A DNA stretch of 64,000 nucleotides from Tepidibacter hydrothermalis (lineage in GTDB: Bacteria > Bacillota > Clostridia > Peptostreptococcales > Peptostreptococcaceae), in NCBI RefSeq assembly GCF_029542625.1, contig NZ_CP120733.1, positions 3,162,001 through 3,226,000 of the forward strand. The letters run 5' to 3'. Every line of letters begins with the position of its first letter. The first letter of the stretch is position 1. This document shows positions 16,943 to 25,891 of the stretch, one piece after another. Below the pieces are notes generated by a model. It saw only the letters and a list, made by a program, of their open reading frames with translations, made no database searches and had not been told where the DNA came from. The translations under genes were made by a program, and so were the position numbers.

Positions 16943-18817
16943 CTATTTCATTATTTTACACATATTATTAGTAAACTCTACAGGATCTTCTATAGGAAGT
17001 CCTTCTATAAGAAGAGCTTGATTGTAAAGTAAGCCTGTGTATAATTTAAACTTATCTTTGTCATTTTCATAAGCATCTTTTAAAGAATTGAATATATCAT
17101 GATTTACATTTATCTCTAGAACTTTATCAGCTTTTACTCCTTGGCTCTCAGGCATAGCATTTAGAATCTTTTCCATCTCTATACTAACGTCTCCTTCATT
17201 TGACAAGCATACAGGATGTTTTTTAAGTCTCTTAGATGCTTTAACAGCCTTAACCTTATCAGATAAAGATTCTTTCATAAATGTAAATAAATCTTTATTT
17301 TCATTCTCATCAACTGGATTTTCGCTATCATCTGCTTCTATTCCTAAATCGTTACTAGACACAGACTTAAACTCTTTTTCTTTATAGTTCATAAGAACTC
17401 TTATCGCAAATTCATCTACATCATCTGTAAAGTAAAGTATCTCATACCCCTTATCCTTTATAAGATCAGTTTGTGGTAGTTTATCAATTCTATCAATAGA
17501 CTCTCCAGCAGCATAGTATATATACTTTTGATCCTCAGGCATTCTAGATACATATTCATCTAAAGTAACAAGCTTCTTCTCTTTTGACGAATAGAACATA
17601 AGTAAATCTTGAAGTACTTCTTTATTAGCTCCAAAATCACTATATACTCCATACTTCAAATGTCTTCCAAATGACTCATAGAACTTCTCGTAATTTTCTC
17701 TTTCGTTCTTTAATAAGTTCTTTAACTCATTCTTTATCTTATTCTTTATATTCTTAGCTATAGACTTTAACTGTCTATCATGTTGTAAAATTTCTCTTGA
17801 TATATTTAATGATAAATCCTCAGAATCTACAACACCTTTTACAAATCCAAAATAATCAGGAAGTAAGTCAGAACATTTTTCCATAATCATAACTCCACTT
17901 GAGTAAAGCTCTAACCCCTGTTGATATTCCTTAGTGTAAAAATCATAAGGAGTTTTTTCTGGAATATATAATATAGCATTGTATCTTATCATTCCGTCAA
18001 CACTTAAATGAACATGTTTTATAGGCTTATCAAATCCATAATGCTTTTCGGCATAGAAATTTTCGTAATCTTCATCTTTAAGCTCATTCTTATTTTTTCT
18101 CCATATAGGAACCATGCTGTTTATAGTTTCTTCTTGAACAACATCTTCAAATTCACCTTCTGTTCCTTCTTTAGGCTTCTTAGTAGTTACATCCATCTTG
18201 ATTGGGTATCTTATAAAATCAGAGTATTTCTTAATTATATTTCTTATTGTATATTCTTCTAAGTACTTATCAAAATCTTCATCTTCTGTACTTTCTTTTA
18301 TCTTAAGTGTAATTTCTGTTCCTACACTATCCTTACTACATTCTTCAATAGTATAACCTTCTACACCTTTAGACTCCCATCTATAAGCTGTGTCAGATTC
18401 AAAAGCCTTACTTATAACAGTTACATTATCTGCTACCAAAAATGCTGAGTAAAAACCTACTCCAAATTGACCTATTATATCATGTCCATCTTTGATTTCA
18501 TTATCTTTTTTAAACTGTAAAGATCCACTCTTAGCTATAACCCCTAAGTTATTTTCAAGTTCCTCTTTATTCATTCCAATACCAGTATCTGATATTTTAA
18601 TTAATCTATTATCCTTATCAACATCTATATTTACATAATAATCATCTTTATTAAATGTTATATTATCATCAGTCAATGCCTTATAATATATCTTATCTAT
18701 AGCATCACTTGAATTTGATATAAGCTCTCTTAAAAAAATCTCCCTGTGAGTATAAATTGAATTGATCATAAGATCCAATAATCTCTTAGATTCTGCTTTG
18801 AATTCTTTTCTTTCCAA
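16943..18817 (-). CDS. htpG: Molecular chaperone HtpG (Hsp90)
   Basis: 624 residues from a TTG at 18817 preceded by AAAGGAGAG; the upstream in-frame ATG at 18862 lies in the CIRCE region and has no ribosome site. The GHKL ATP-binding domain carries [26 protein letters not shown] and [15 protein letters not shown]. The middle domain has [21 protein letters not shown] with the catalytic-loop Arg. The dimerisation domain follows, with no MEEVD tail, as in bacteria. The length equals the usual HtpG. A CIRCE-like dyad lies in the 5' UTR, implying HrcA repression and heat induction. Monocistronic, with a strong terminator. Confidence 0.97.
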   Translation of the reverse strand: MERKEFKAESKRLLDLMINSIYTHREIFLRELISNSSDAIDKIYYKALTDDNITFNKDDYYVNIDVDKDNRLIKISDTGIGMNKEELENNLGVIAKSGSLQFKKDNEIKDGHDIIGQFGVGFYSAFLVADNVTVISKAFESDTAYRWESKGVEGYTIEECSKDSVGTEITLKIKESTEDEDFDKYLEEYTIRNIIKKYSDFIRYPIKMDVTTKKPKEGTEGEFEDVVQEETINSMVPIWRKNKNELKDEDYENFYAEKHYGFDKPIKHVHLSVDGMIRYNAILYIPEKTPYDFYTKEYQQGLELYSSGVMIMEKCSDLLPDYFGFVKGVVDSEDLSLNISREILQHDRQLKSIAKNIKNKIKNELKNLLKNERENYEKFYESFGRHLKYGVYSDFGANKEVLQDLLMFYSSKEKKLVTLDEYVSRMPEDQKYIYYAAGESIDRIDKLPQTDLIKDKGYEILYFTDDVDEFAIRVLMNYKEKEFKSVSSNDLGIEADDSENPVDENENKDLFTFMKESLSDKVKAVKASKRLKKHPVCLSNEGDVSIEMEKILNAMPESQGVKADKVLEINVNHDIFNSLKDAYENDKDKFKLYTGLLYNQALLIEGLPIEDPVEFTNNMCKIMK

Positions 18818-18855
18818 ATTAATCTCTCCTTTCAACCTCTTATGTATATGTTTTG

Positions 18856-18882
18856 TTAGCACTCTAAGTTCACGAGTGATAA
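18856..18882. promoter_or_regulatory. CIRCE element (HrcA operator) of htpG
   Basis: TTAGCACTC-N9-GAGTGATAA, differing from the CIRCE consensus TTAGCACTC-N9-GAGTGCTAA at one base. It lies between the htpG promoter and start codon, the usual position. Confidence 0.85.
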
Positions 18883-18893
18883 CTCCTATTTCT

Positions 18894-18922
18894 TGTATAT
18901 CATATTTAAATTCCTATGTCAA
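18894..18922 (-). promoter_or_regulatory. Sigma-A promoter of htpG
   Basis: TTGACA (plus 18917-18922), a 17-nt spacer and TATACA (18894-18899) on the minus strand. Transcription would start about 18887, just above the CIRCE dyad. Confidence 0.8.
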
Positions 18923-18945
18923 CATTTTAAAGTGTATTGCTTATC

Positions 18946-19010
18946 AAAAACTCTCTATGAAAATACCGCAAATACAACGATATTTGCTAACATTTTCATA
19001 GAAAGTTTTA
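18946..19010. repeat. Fold-back element, short copy (C)
   Basis: Nearly perfect hairpin with arms CTATGAAAAT-ACC-GCAAATA and (reverse complement of the other arm) CTATGAAAAT-GTTA-GCAAATA. The only internal defect is an ACC/GTTA bubble, the same one seen in the two long fold-backs at 19107-19313 and 53668-53877. It lies upstream of the htpG promoter. Confidence 0.7.
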
Positions 19011-19014
19011 GATT

Positions 19015-19102
19015 TAGCTCTTATTATTAAATATGATCTTATTCCCTTAAATAAAAAAGTCTCTAAATCTTTAAAAAGATCTTTTATTGAGTTTAAGAGC
19101 TA
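19015..19102. repeat. Inverted repeat between fold-backs C and B
   Basis: TAGCTCTT (19015-19022) and AAGAGCTA (19095-19102) are perfect 8-bp arms around an irregular 72-nt interior, directly between two stronger fold-backs. It may be a degenerate member of the family. No open frame of note lies within. Confidence 0.4.
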
Positions 19103-19106
19103 TACT

Positions 19107-19313
19107 TAAAAATGATGATCATTGAAATGTTAGCTATTTTTAGATTAACATTTTACTATAGAACTCAGATTATAACATTTAAATATCCGTAAAAAACTTC
19201 ATTGTCTGACCATAGGGAGTTTATGAAGTTTTAGGATATTTAAAAATGTTATAATCTTTAAGTTCTATTAAAATGTTAATTAAATAGCGGTATTTCAATG
19301 AGTATCATTTTTA
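19107..19313. repeat. Long fold-back element, copy B
   Basis: Some 207 bp pair with themselves in nested blocks: TAAAAATGAT, CATTGAAAT, GCTATTT, ATTAACATT, AGAACT, ATTATAACATTT, AATATCC and AACTTCAT arms all have complements. The outer stem has a GTTA/ACC bubble beside GC, and the apical part is TGTCTGACCATAGGGAGTTTA (19203 onward). Copy A at 53668-53877 shares the loop, bubble and architecture but has different stem sequences. It lies in the gap after the MFS gene. Confidence 0.75.
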
Positions 19314-19336
19314 GCTTAAGCACCCAAATTTACTTA

Positions 19337-20491
19337 TTAATCTTTCATCTTATAAACTATAAATCCAACTATAGGTATAAGCACTCCCCCTATAATTCCA
19401 AATGCCGTAGTTATTCCAAAACTTTGAGCCATCAATCCAACAATCGGGAATAATACTAGCATAAACATACTAAAACATACAGAATCAAATGATAGTATAG
19501 TTGCCCTATATTGCGATGGAATTAGCGAATTTATATAATCACTAAAAATAGGTATCGCAAACCCACTTATCATACAAGATAATAAAAAGATTATAATAGT
19601 AAAATACCCTATAAATACTGAAAATCCTATTAGTATAAAAATATTCGAAATACAAAGTATTTTTATAATAGTTTTCTTGTTTAATCTTTTCTCTACAATA
19701 TAAGCATACTTAGAACTTATGGCACCTGCTACATTAGTTATCCCGTAGATAATAGCTATCGAAGTTCTAGATATACTCATATTCTCAAAGTGCTTCTGAC
19801 AATAAAAGTATACTGTTGTATCTATTGTACATATAAAAGCATAAAATAAGATCAAATATAAAGCTATTTTATTTTCCTTTAATATCTTGAAACTTTCTTT
19901 TAATTGATGTATAAATACATTTTCATTATGCTTCTTATGATCTATATTAGGTTCTTCATAAAATGTAGCACTACTTAATGCAAATATATCTATAAATAAA
20001 GCCAAAATATATACATACATAAAGGCAAAATCAGAAAGTATTCCTCCAATCAGTATAGCTAACCCTCTTGCTATTTCCATATAAAAGGATATTGATCCAT
20101 ACGTTTTTTTGTACTCATTTTCTTTGTTCAAAATCTTCATGCTGTCGTATATTATAGATTCTGCGGCTCCAGAATGTAGGTTAAATGATAAAGCTGAAAA
20201 CACAAAACTAAAAGCATATCCAATAAAACCAACTGAAAAAATCATAAAAGCTGTAGATATAAAGCTTAAGATTCTACCTATTATAATACTTGTTTTTCGT
20301 CCATATATATCTGCAATAGCTCCAGTTGGAACCTCACATAAAAAGCTAGTTAAATGAAATATAGATTCTAAAAAACCTATTTCTACTAATGTAAGACCTT
20401 TAAAACTTAGGTATAGTACCCAAATAGCTGAAGGTATATTAAAACTAAAGAAAAAGTTATATATATAGCTTAATTTAATGTTTTTTTGCAT
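19337..20491 (-). CDS. MFS transporter, probable drug efflux
   Basis: 384 residues with about 12 hydrophobic segments. The conserved cytoplasmic loop 2-3 motif reads GAIADIYGRKTSIIIGR (about residues 57-73), the MFS A-motif. The N-terminus SYIYNFFFSFNIPSAIWVLYLSFKG and LTLVEIGFLESIFHLTSFLCEVPTG fit a proton-driven multidrug or antibiotic exporter group; substrate unknown. Its ribosome site (TTAGGAGTG) is buried in a 10-bp perfect stem with CACTCCTAAT, and a 31-codon leader frame lies upstream. Induction by translational attenuation is therefore likely. Start ATG at 20491. Confidence 0.88.
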   Translation of the reverse strand: MQKNIKLSYIYNFFFSFNIPSAIWVLYLSFKGLTLVEIGFLESIFHLTSFLCEVPTGAIADIYGRKTSIIIGRILSFISTAFMIFSVGFIGYAFSFVFSALSFNLHSGAAESIIYDSMKILNKENEYKKTYGSISFYMEIARGLAILIGGILSDFAFMYVYILALFIDIFALSSATFYEEPNIDHKKHNENVFIHQLKESFKILKENKIALYLILFYAFICTIDTTVYFYCQKHFENMSISRTSIAIIYGITNVAGAISSKYAYIVEKRLNKKTIIKILCISNIFILIGFSVFIGYFTIIIFLLSCMISGFAIPIFSDYINSLIPSQYRATILSFDSVCFSMFMLVLFPIVGLMAQSFGITTAFGIIGGVLIPIVGFIVYKMKD

Positions 20492-20497
20492 AAAAAA

Positions 20498-20544
20498 TCA
20501 CTCCTAATATTGTATTATTAAAATTCCATAATTAGGAGTGTGCA
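20498..20544 (-). promoter_or_regulatory. Ribosome-site-masking hairpin (translational attenuator) of the MFS gene
   Basis: On the transcript CACTCCTAAT (plus 20531-20540) pairs perfectly with ATTAGGAGTG (plus 20499-20508), the Shine-Dalgarno of the MFS gene 7 nt before its ATG. The masking strand, extended as GCACACTCC (20535-20543), can alternatively pair with GGAGAAGTGC inside the leader ORF (GGAG-AA-GTGC), releasing the ribosome site. This is a switch of the erm/cat attenuation type, deduced from base complementarity alone. Confidence 0.6.
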
Positions 20545-20573
20545 TCTTTTATAAGGATTAAAAAATTACGATC

Positions 20574-20669
20574 TTATACTCGTAGTTTTCTAAAAATGGA
20601 CGCACTTCTCCCGTAAAAAAGAGATACACCATTTTTTGAAACTGAACTACTATAAGCCATAATTTTCAT
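20574..20669 (-). CDS. Putative 31-residue leader peptide upstream of the MFS gene
   Basis: ATG at 20669 preceded by AAAGGAGG at good spacing. The frame begins MKIMAYSSSVSKNG and ends SIFRKLRV-stop. The stop lies 82 bp before the MFS ATG. The C-terminal R-K-L-R contains a basic-X-basic (+X+) motif known to cause macrolide-dependent ribosome arrest in ErmDL- and Mef-type leaders. The peptide has no hydrophobic or enzymatic features, which fits a regulatory leader. Its codons 20-23 contain the segment that can pair with the masking strand of the attenuator. Expression and inducer are inferred, not shown. Confidence 0.55.
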   Translation of the reverse strand: MKIMAYSSSVSKNGVSLFYGRSASIFRKLRV

Positions 20670-20700
20670 TTTTAATCCTCCTTTTACTGTTATATCTTAC

Positions 20701-20729
20701 ATTGTATAATATTTTGAATTTTTTTACAA
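20701..20729 (-). promoter_or_regulatory. Promoter of the leader peptide and MFS gene
   Basis: Minus strand TTGTAA (plus 20724-20729), a 17-nt spacer and TACAAT (20701-20706). The predicted start is about 25 nt above the leader ATG. Confidence 0.6.
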
Positions 20730-20736
20730 TTGTATT

Positions 20737-23037
20737 TTAGTTATTTTTTTCTAATAATCCTATTAAAATTTTTTCAGGTGTAATAGGCAGACTTCTTACA
20801 TTCACACCTACTGCATTATAAACAGCATTTGCAATTGCTGGTGATGGAGTATTAATTACAACTTCACCAATAGACTTTGCTCCAAAAGGACCAGTTGGTT
20901 CATAACTAGATTCAAAATCAACAGTTATATTAGCTATATCTTTTCTACAAGGAATTTTATACTGCATAAATGTATTTGTTTGCATTTTTCCAGCATCACT
21001 ATATCTTACATCTTCATACATTGCCATTCCTATTCCTTGAACCAGTCCTCCTTCTACTTGAATTCGAGCTAGTTTTGGATTTATAACCGTTCCACAGTCA
21101 ACAACTGCAACATAGTCAATTAAATCTATTTTACCACTTTCTTTATCAACTTCTACTTCAGCAAATCCTGCAATAAACGGAGGTGGACTTGTTTCTCCAC
21201 CAAAAGAGCCCACTCCAATCAATTGATTTTTGCCTTCTCCTGTTGATAAACGTTGTGCTATCTCATCAAGAGATAATACATTTTCTTCATTAGTTTTTTT
21301 GACAAATGTTCCATCGAACATTAAATCTTCTTTTGATATATCTGAAAGCTTTGCTGCATTTTCTAGTATTTTATTTTTTATATCTTCACAGGCTTTTATA
21401 ACAGCATTTCCAGTTACATAAGTTGTACTAGAAGCATACGAACCTGTATCATATGGAGAAATATCCGTATCAGCAGTGTGTACAATTATCTTATCCATTG
21501 TAGTTTCTAAAACATCTGCCCCCATTTGAGCAAGAATTGTATCTGATCCTTGTCCCATATCTGTAGCACCTAATAAAAGTGTGTAGAATCCATCATCATT
21601 TAATTTAATCTCCGCTGAAGCTGTATCAATTTCTGCTATACCTGACCCCTGCATTGTTATTGCCATCCCAACAGCTCTAACCTTTCCATTACCCATATCT
21701 TTTCCACGATACTTTTCATTCCATCCAATAAGTTTTTTTCCTTTTTCAATACATCTATCAAGAGTACAGCTTGCTAAAACAACAGGCTGTCCTTCTTTAG
21801 ATCCTCCTAAGATAGGATTTGTCTCTCCTTCTTTTATAATATTCTTTTCTCGAAGTTTGGCAGGATCTATATTTAACTTAGCTGCTAATTCATTGATTGC
21901 TGATTCTAATGCAAATGTTCCTTGAGTAACTCCATATCCTCTTAAAGCTCCTGCTGTCATTTTATTTGTGTAAACTATATTCCCCATATATCTTACTGCT
22001 TTTGCTTGATTGTATAGGGGAAGTGTCTTATGTCCTGCAACACTAAATACCGTCCATGCATGTTCACCATATGCACCTGTATCAGATAAAGCCTGCATAT
22101 CTATCGCTTTAATATTTCCTTCTTTATCAGATCCTATTTTTACTTTAATCCTCATAGCATGACGACTAGTTGTACAGCTAAATGTTTCTTTTCTATCATA
22201 AACAATCTTAGCTGGCTTTCCTGTTTTAAGTGTAACTATTGCTGGAAAAATTTCAACAGATGCTGTTTGCTTTCCACCAAAACCTCCACCAATTCTAGGT
22301 TTTATTACACGGATTTTACTCTTTGGAATTTGTAAAGCTCTTGCAACAATTCTTCTAACATGAAAAGGAATCTGTGTAGCACTTACAATTGTAAGTCTGC
22401 CATTATGATCCATATAACTAAATGCACGATATGTTTCCATCATTCCATGAGCTTGAGCTTGAGTGTAATACGTTTCTTCTACCACAACCTCACTATTTTT
22501 AAGTTCAGCTTCTACATCTCCAACTTCTGTTTTATAAGAAGCTGCTATATTTTTTTCTTTATTTGTACCAATATCAAAATTCACATGCAAATCATCTTCT
22601 GGATGAACTATAGATTTATGTTCTTGTGCTTTTTCAAAATCCAAAACAGGTTTATATACTTCATAATCAACCTTAATTAATTTCATAGCTTTTAATGCAG
22701 TTTTTTCATCTACTGCAGCTATAATCGCAACTTCATCTCCTACATAACGAACATATTCCTCTAAAATCAATCTATCATAAGGAGATGGCTCAGGATAAGA
22801 TTGACCTGCCGTTGTAAATCTTATATTCGGAACATCTTTGTGTGTAAGTATACATTCAACTCCGTTTAATTTTTCTGCTTTTTGTGTATCTATGTTTTTG
22901 ATCTTTGCAAAAGCATAAGGGCTTCTAAGGATTTTTATAACCAACGAATTATTATCTAAGTCATCTGTGTAAACAGGTTTCCCCGTTGCAATATCCATAC
23001 CATCAATTTTTGAAATTGCACTATTTACAACCTTCAT
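20737..23037 (-). CDS. Xanthine dehydrogenase-type molybdenum hydroxylase, catalytic subunit
   Basis: 766 residues from the ATG at 23037, just after the iron-sulfur subunit stop. The aldehyde oxidase/xanthine dehydrogenase hammerhead domain (about residues 15-125, starting DIATGKPVYTDDL) precedes the molybdopterin-binding domain. Cofactor loops are PRIGGGFGGKQTASVE, AGALRGYGVTQGTFALE and GATDMGQGSD, and the active-site Glu lies in GPFGAKSIGE. It hydroxylates a purine, probably xanthine or hypoxanthine, given the neighbouring xanthine permease, xpt and YqeB/YqeC/MocA genes; the latter indicate a selenium-dependent enzyme with labile Se at the Mo centre. Third gene of a FAD, FeS, Mo subunit operon. 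Confidence 0.93.
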   Translation of the reverse strand: MKVVNSAISKIDGMDIATGKPVYTDDLDNNSLVIKILRSPYAFAKIKNIDTQKAEKLNGVECILTHKDVPNIRFTTAGQSYPEPSPYDRLILEEYVRYVGDEVAIIAAVDEKTALKAMKLIKVDYEVYKPVLDFEKAQEHKSIVHPEDDLHVNFDIGTNKEKNIAASYKTEVGDVEAELKNSEVVVEETYYTQAQAHGMMETYRAFSYMDHNGRLTIVSATQIPFHVRRIVARALQIPKSKIRVIKPRIGGGFGGKQTASVEIFPAIVTLKTGKPAKIVYDRKETFSCTTSRHAMRIKVKIGSDKEGNIKAIDMQALSDTGAYGEHAWTVFSVAGHKTLPLYNQAKAVRYMGNIVYTNKMTAGALRGYGVTQGTFALESAINELAAKLNIDPAKLREKNIIKEGETNPILGGSKEGQPVVLASCTLDRCIEKGKKLIGWNEKYRGKDMGNGKVRAVGMAITMQGSGIAEIDTASAEIKLNDDGFYTLLLGATDMGQGSDTILAQMGADVLETTMDKIIVHTADTDISPYDTGSYASSTTYVTGNAVIKACEDIKNKILENAAKLSDISKEDLMFDGTFVKKTNEENVLSLDEIAQRLSTGEGKNQLIGVGSFGGETSPPPFIAGFAEVEVDKESGKIDLIDYVAVVDCGTVINPKLARIQVEGGLVQGIGMAMYEDVRYSDAGKMQTNTFMQYKIPCRKDIANITVDFESSYEPTGPFGAKSIGEVVINTPSPAIANAVYNAVGVNVRSLPITPEKILIGLLEKNN

Positions 23038-23039
23038 AC

Positions 23040-23489
23040 TTATACTACCCCCATATATTTTTTTATCGCTCTTAACTGTCCAACATAACCTGTACATCTA
23101 CAAAGATTTCCTGTTAAGTAGTGAACAATATCTTCTTCTGTAGGATTTTTAAGTTCTTTCTTCATTGCAAGTACTGTCATTATAAATCCAGGACTACAAA
23201 ATCCACATTGTTCAGCTCCTTCATTCACTAAAAAATCTGCAAATTCTCTTGCCTCTTTTTGAACGCCTTCAATAGTTGTAATTTGTTTCCCGTTAACTCT
23301 TGCAGAAAGAATTGAACATGAAAGAACTGGCTTATCCTCTAACCATACTGTACATAATCCACAAGATCCTGTATCACAACCTTTTTTAACACTTAAAAAA
23401 CCGTATCTTCTCAATGTATCTGCTAAAAATTCATCACATTCTATTTCCATGGCTATTTTTTTATTATTAATCATAACTTCTATCTTCAT
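23040..23489 (-). CDS. 2Fe-2S iron-sulfur subunit of the molybdenum hydroxylase
   Basis: 149 residues. The plant-type ferredoxin domain has GCDTGSCGLCTVWLEDKPVLSC (four Cys ligands). The C-terminal four-helix [2Fe-2S] domain has CGFCSPGFIMTVLA and LCRCTGYVGQ. It passes electrons from the Mo site to the FAD subunit. It overlaps the FAD gene by one base and is followed after 2 bp by the catalytic subunit, so stoichiometric translation is expected. Length and motifs are complete. Confidence 0.95.
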   Translation of the reverse strand: MKIEVMINNKKIAMEIECDEFLADTLRRYGFLSVKKGCDTGSCGLCTVWLEDKPVLSCSILSARVNGKQITTIEGVQKEAREFADFLVNEGAEQCGFCSPGFIMTVLAMKKELKNPTEEDIVHYLTGNLCRCTGYVGQLRAIKKYMGVV

Positions 23490-24277
23490 TATAAAACCTC
23501 CATTAAAGCTCTTTTTACAAGTACCTTACAGATTGCCTCTCGATACTCTTTACTACCTCTCATATTAGTTCCAAAAGTTAATTCTTTTGCAGCAATACTT
23601 GAAGTTCGTTCAATATCTTCATCTGTTAATTCACTTTTTCCTAAGTATATAGAAGCTTCTTTAGCGATCTTTGCCCTTTGAGGTCTTGCTCCAACTACTA
23701 TCTTAAAGTCTTTATTTTCCTTTGATACAGCTACATTTAATAGAGCATAATCACTACTTGAATTTCTCATTGATTTAAATACTGCTTTTCTATTATTTTT
23801 TAGAATAATAATTTTTGTTAAAATATCTTTTTCAAAGTCTTTTTCTAAAAATTTCTCTAAAGACATTTTTCCTGCATTATAAAGTACTACCTGAGCATCT
23901 AGTGAAAGTAGTGCTGTAATTAAATCTGAGAATCCGTATTTTGAATAAACAGTACCACCTACAGTTACATTGTTTCTAAGCTGAATACCTACTATATTTT
24001 TTACAGATTGAGATAAAACTCCATTAAAGTATTTTGTTAAAATAGGACTAGTTTCTATTTCACGAAACGTAGTCATGGCTCCAATCTCAATTATCTCATC
24101 ATTTTCTTTTATATAATTTAAATTAAGTCTAGATAAATCGATAGCTGTTCCAATATTTTTCGATCCCATTCTTAAAAAAGAACAGCCTCCTAATACAGTA
24201 TTATTTCTTTTATTTTTTAAAGTATCATACGCTTCTTCCACTGTTTCAGGAAATACATAATTTTGTATAGAAATCAA
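23489..24277 (-). CDS. FAD-binding subunit of the molybdenum hydroxylase
   Basis: 262 residues, TTG start at 24277 with GGGGAGG 7 nt before it. CoxM/XdhB-type FAD_binding_5 domain (residues 1-165) with GGCSFLRMG and the pyrophosphate loop LRNNVTVGGTVYS, then the CO_deh_flav_C domain. It transfers electrons to NAD(P) or another acceptor. First gene of the three-subunit operon. The IGTAIDLSRLNL block is typical of the family. Confidence 0.93.
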   Translation of the reverse strand: MISIQNYVFPETVEEAYDTLKNKRNNTVLGGCSFLRMGSKNIGTAIDLSRLNLNYIKENDEIIEIGAMTTFREIETSPILTKYFNGVLSQSVKNIVGIQLRNNVTVGGTVYSKYGFSDLITALLSLDAQVVLYNAGKMSLEKFLEKDFEKDILTKIIILKNNRKAVFKSMRNSSSDYALLNVAVSKENKDFKIVVGARPQRAKIAKEASIYLGKSELTDEDIERTSSIAAKELTFGTNMRGSKEYREAICKVLVKRALMEVL

Positions 24278-24318
24278 GTGTATTCCTCCCCTTAAATTAA
24301 TATAATTTTCTTAAAAAT

Positions 24319-24357
24319 AAAAGGCATAATATTGATTTTCAATATATGCCTTTTTTT
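24319..24357. terminator. Terminator between the permease and hydroxylase genes
   Basis: Stem AAAGGCATA-TATTG with TTTT loop and complement, U/T-rich on both sides. It ends the permease transcript, so the hydroxylase operon needs its own promoter within 24278-24318 or depends on readthrough. Confidence 0.75.
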
Positions 24358-24370
24358 AAATTAATTACTT

Positions 24371-25711
24371 CTATGCTCCAGAAAGAGATTTTTTAGTATT
24401 ATGTTCTACTTTTTTCTCCTGATTTTCTGGTAAAATAATATTTAATATAATTGCAATAGTTCCCGTAACAACCATTCCTGATCCTCCAAAGATCATCTTT
24501 ACTGATTCTGGTAAATACGCAATTGCTTCTGGTACAGATCCAAGTCCAAATCCTAGTCCCATTGCAACAGCAACAATCATGCTATTTTTTCCAGTAAGAG
24601 GTTCTTTTGTAATAAGGTTAATTCCACTAATAGCTATCATAGAAAACATAACAATAGTAGCTCCACCTAATACACTTTGTGGCATTAAAGCAACAACAGT
24701 TCCAATCTTAGGGAATAATCCAGTTATAATTAAGAATACTGCTCCTACTGCAACTACAAATCTACTCATAATACCAGTTAACGCAACTAATCCAACATTT
24801 TGGCTAAAAGATGTATTTGGTAACACGTTGAAGATAGCAGCTAAACAACTTCCTAGTCCATCTGCCATAACTCCTCCTGCAAGTTCTTTATCAGTAGCCT
24901 CACGATTAGCTCCGCCCATTGTAATTCCCGAAATATCGCCAACAGTTTCTACCGTTGTTAAAATATACATTAAAAGCATTCCAACAATTGCATCTAAATG
25001 AAATGTCATTCCATATTTAAATGGTACGGGGAAAGATACCCATTTAGCTTGTGATACAGCAGAAAAATCAATTTTTCCCATCGGGATAGCCACGATATAT
25101 CCTACTATAATACCAATTAATATAGACGACATACTTGTAATTCCCTTTGTATATTGATTAAAAAACAATACAGTTACTAAAACAATTGTTCCTAAAAGAA
25201 GATTTGATGGTGATCCAAAGTCTTTTGCACCAACCCCACCTGCAAAATATTTTATTCCTACTGGTAAAAGAGATAATCCTATAGATAATAGTACTGTTCC
25301 TGTTACAACAGGTGGAAAATATTTTCTTAATGGTTTTAAAAATGCACCCATTATAATTTCAAAAAAACCTCCAACGAAGGATGCCCCAAGTACTCCAGCA
25401 AGTCCGTATTGTGCAGATATGCTTATACCTACTGGTAAAAATCCAAAGCTTGTACCCATAACAATAGGAAGTTTTGCTCCTATTGGCCCGATAGGATAAA
25501 GTTGAATTAAAGTAGTTACTCCAGCTATAAACATAGCGCATTGGATTAAGAATGTTTTTTCATCAACAGGTAAACTCATAGCGTTTGCAATAATAATTAA
25601 AGGTGCTACATTTCCTGCAAACATCGAAAGTATATGTTGTAATCCTAATGGGATTGCTCTATGTAACGGTGGAACCCCATCTAAGTCATATATCTCATTA
25701 TCTTTGTTCAT
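24371..25711 (-). CDS. pbuX: Xanthine/purine permease, NCS2 family
   Basis: 446 residues and about 14 hydrophobic segments. Family marks include GLQHILSMFAGNVAPLII near the N-terminus (QH motif in helix 1), PIVMGTSFGFLPV, and the substrate region LTTVETVGDISGITMGGANREATDKE with the conserved Glu, followed by NTSFSQNVGLVALTG. It imports xanthine or a related purine by proton symport. Position between xpt and the hydroxylase operon supports xanthine. An inverted pair of PurR-like boxes lies in the promoter. No purine aptamer is visible directly upstream. Confidence 0.9.
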   Translation of the reverse strand: MNKDNEIYDLDGVPPLHRAIPLGLQHILSMFAGNVAPLIIIANAMSLPVDEKTFLIQCAMFIAGVTTLIQLYPIGPIGAKLPIVMGTSFGFLPVGISISAQYGLAGVLGASFVGGFFEIIMGAFLKPLRKYFPPVVTGTVLLSIGLSLLPVGIKYFAGGVGAKDFGSPSNLLLGTIVLVTVLFFNQYTKGITSMSSILIGIIVGYIVAIPMGKIDFSAVSQAKWVSFPVPFKYGMTFHLDAIVGMLLMYILTTVETVGDISGITMGGANREATDKELAGGVMADGLGSCLAAIFNVLPNTSFSQNVGLVALTGIMSRFVVAVGAVFLIITGLFPKIGTVVALMPQSVLGGATIVMFSMIAISGINLITKEPLTGKNSMIVAVAMGLGFGLGSVPEAIAYLPESVKMIFGGSGMVVTGTIAIILNIILPENQEKKVEHNTKKSLSGA

Positions 25712-25758
25712 ATCTTCTCCTCCTAATGCTTTATTGTGAAATACATTTTTCTAAAATC

Positions 25759-25814
25759 ATTATAACACAAAATTCTATTTTTACGAACATTTTTATTATT
25801 TTTTTATTATTCGT
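25759..25814 (-). promoter_or_regulatory. Promoter of the permease gene with PurBox-like dyad
   Basis: TATAAT -10 on the minus strand (plus 25759-25764). Upstream, ACGAACATT (25783-25791) and its inverted partner ATTATTCGT (25806-25814) resemble the two inverted PurR boxes (core CGAAC) seen in Bacillus purine genes. The half-site sequences are imperfect. Confidence 0.35.
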
Positions 25815-25891
25815 TTCTATTTTTGCGTATTATATACATATAATTACTTAAAATAAGTTCGTATTTTCCCCATTACTACATTAACTTACTA

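Noticed and set aside
18820-18862. Upstream ATG for htpG
   Set aside because: It lies at the CIRCE element with no ribosome site; the TTG at 18817 gives a normal 624-residue HtpG.
18946-19313. CRISPR array or rho-independent terminator series
   Set aside because: No regularly spaced direct repeats, and the long nested pairing with conserved bubble is unlike simple terminators.
22360-22680. 106-codon plus-strand frame
   Set aside because: Antisense to the hydroxylase catalytic subunit, with no conserved pattern.
25359-25541. Small Tyr/Arg/Ser-rich frame on the minus strand
   Set aside because: It lies inside the permease gene in another frame, has odd composition and no ribosome site.
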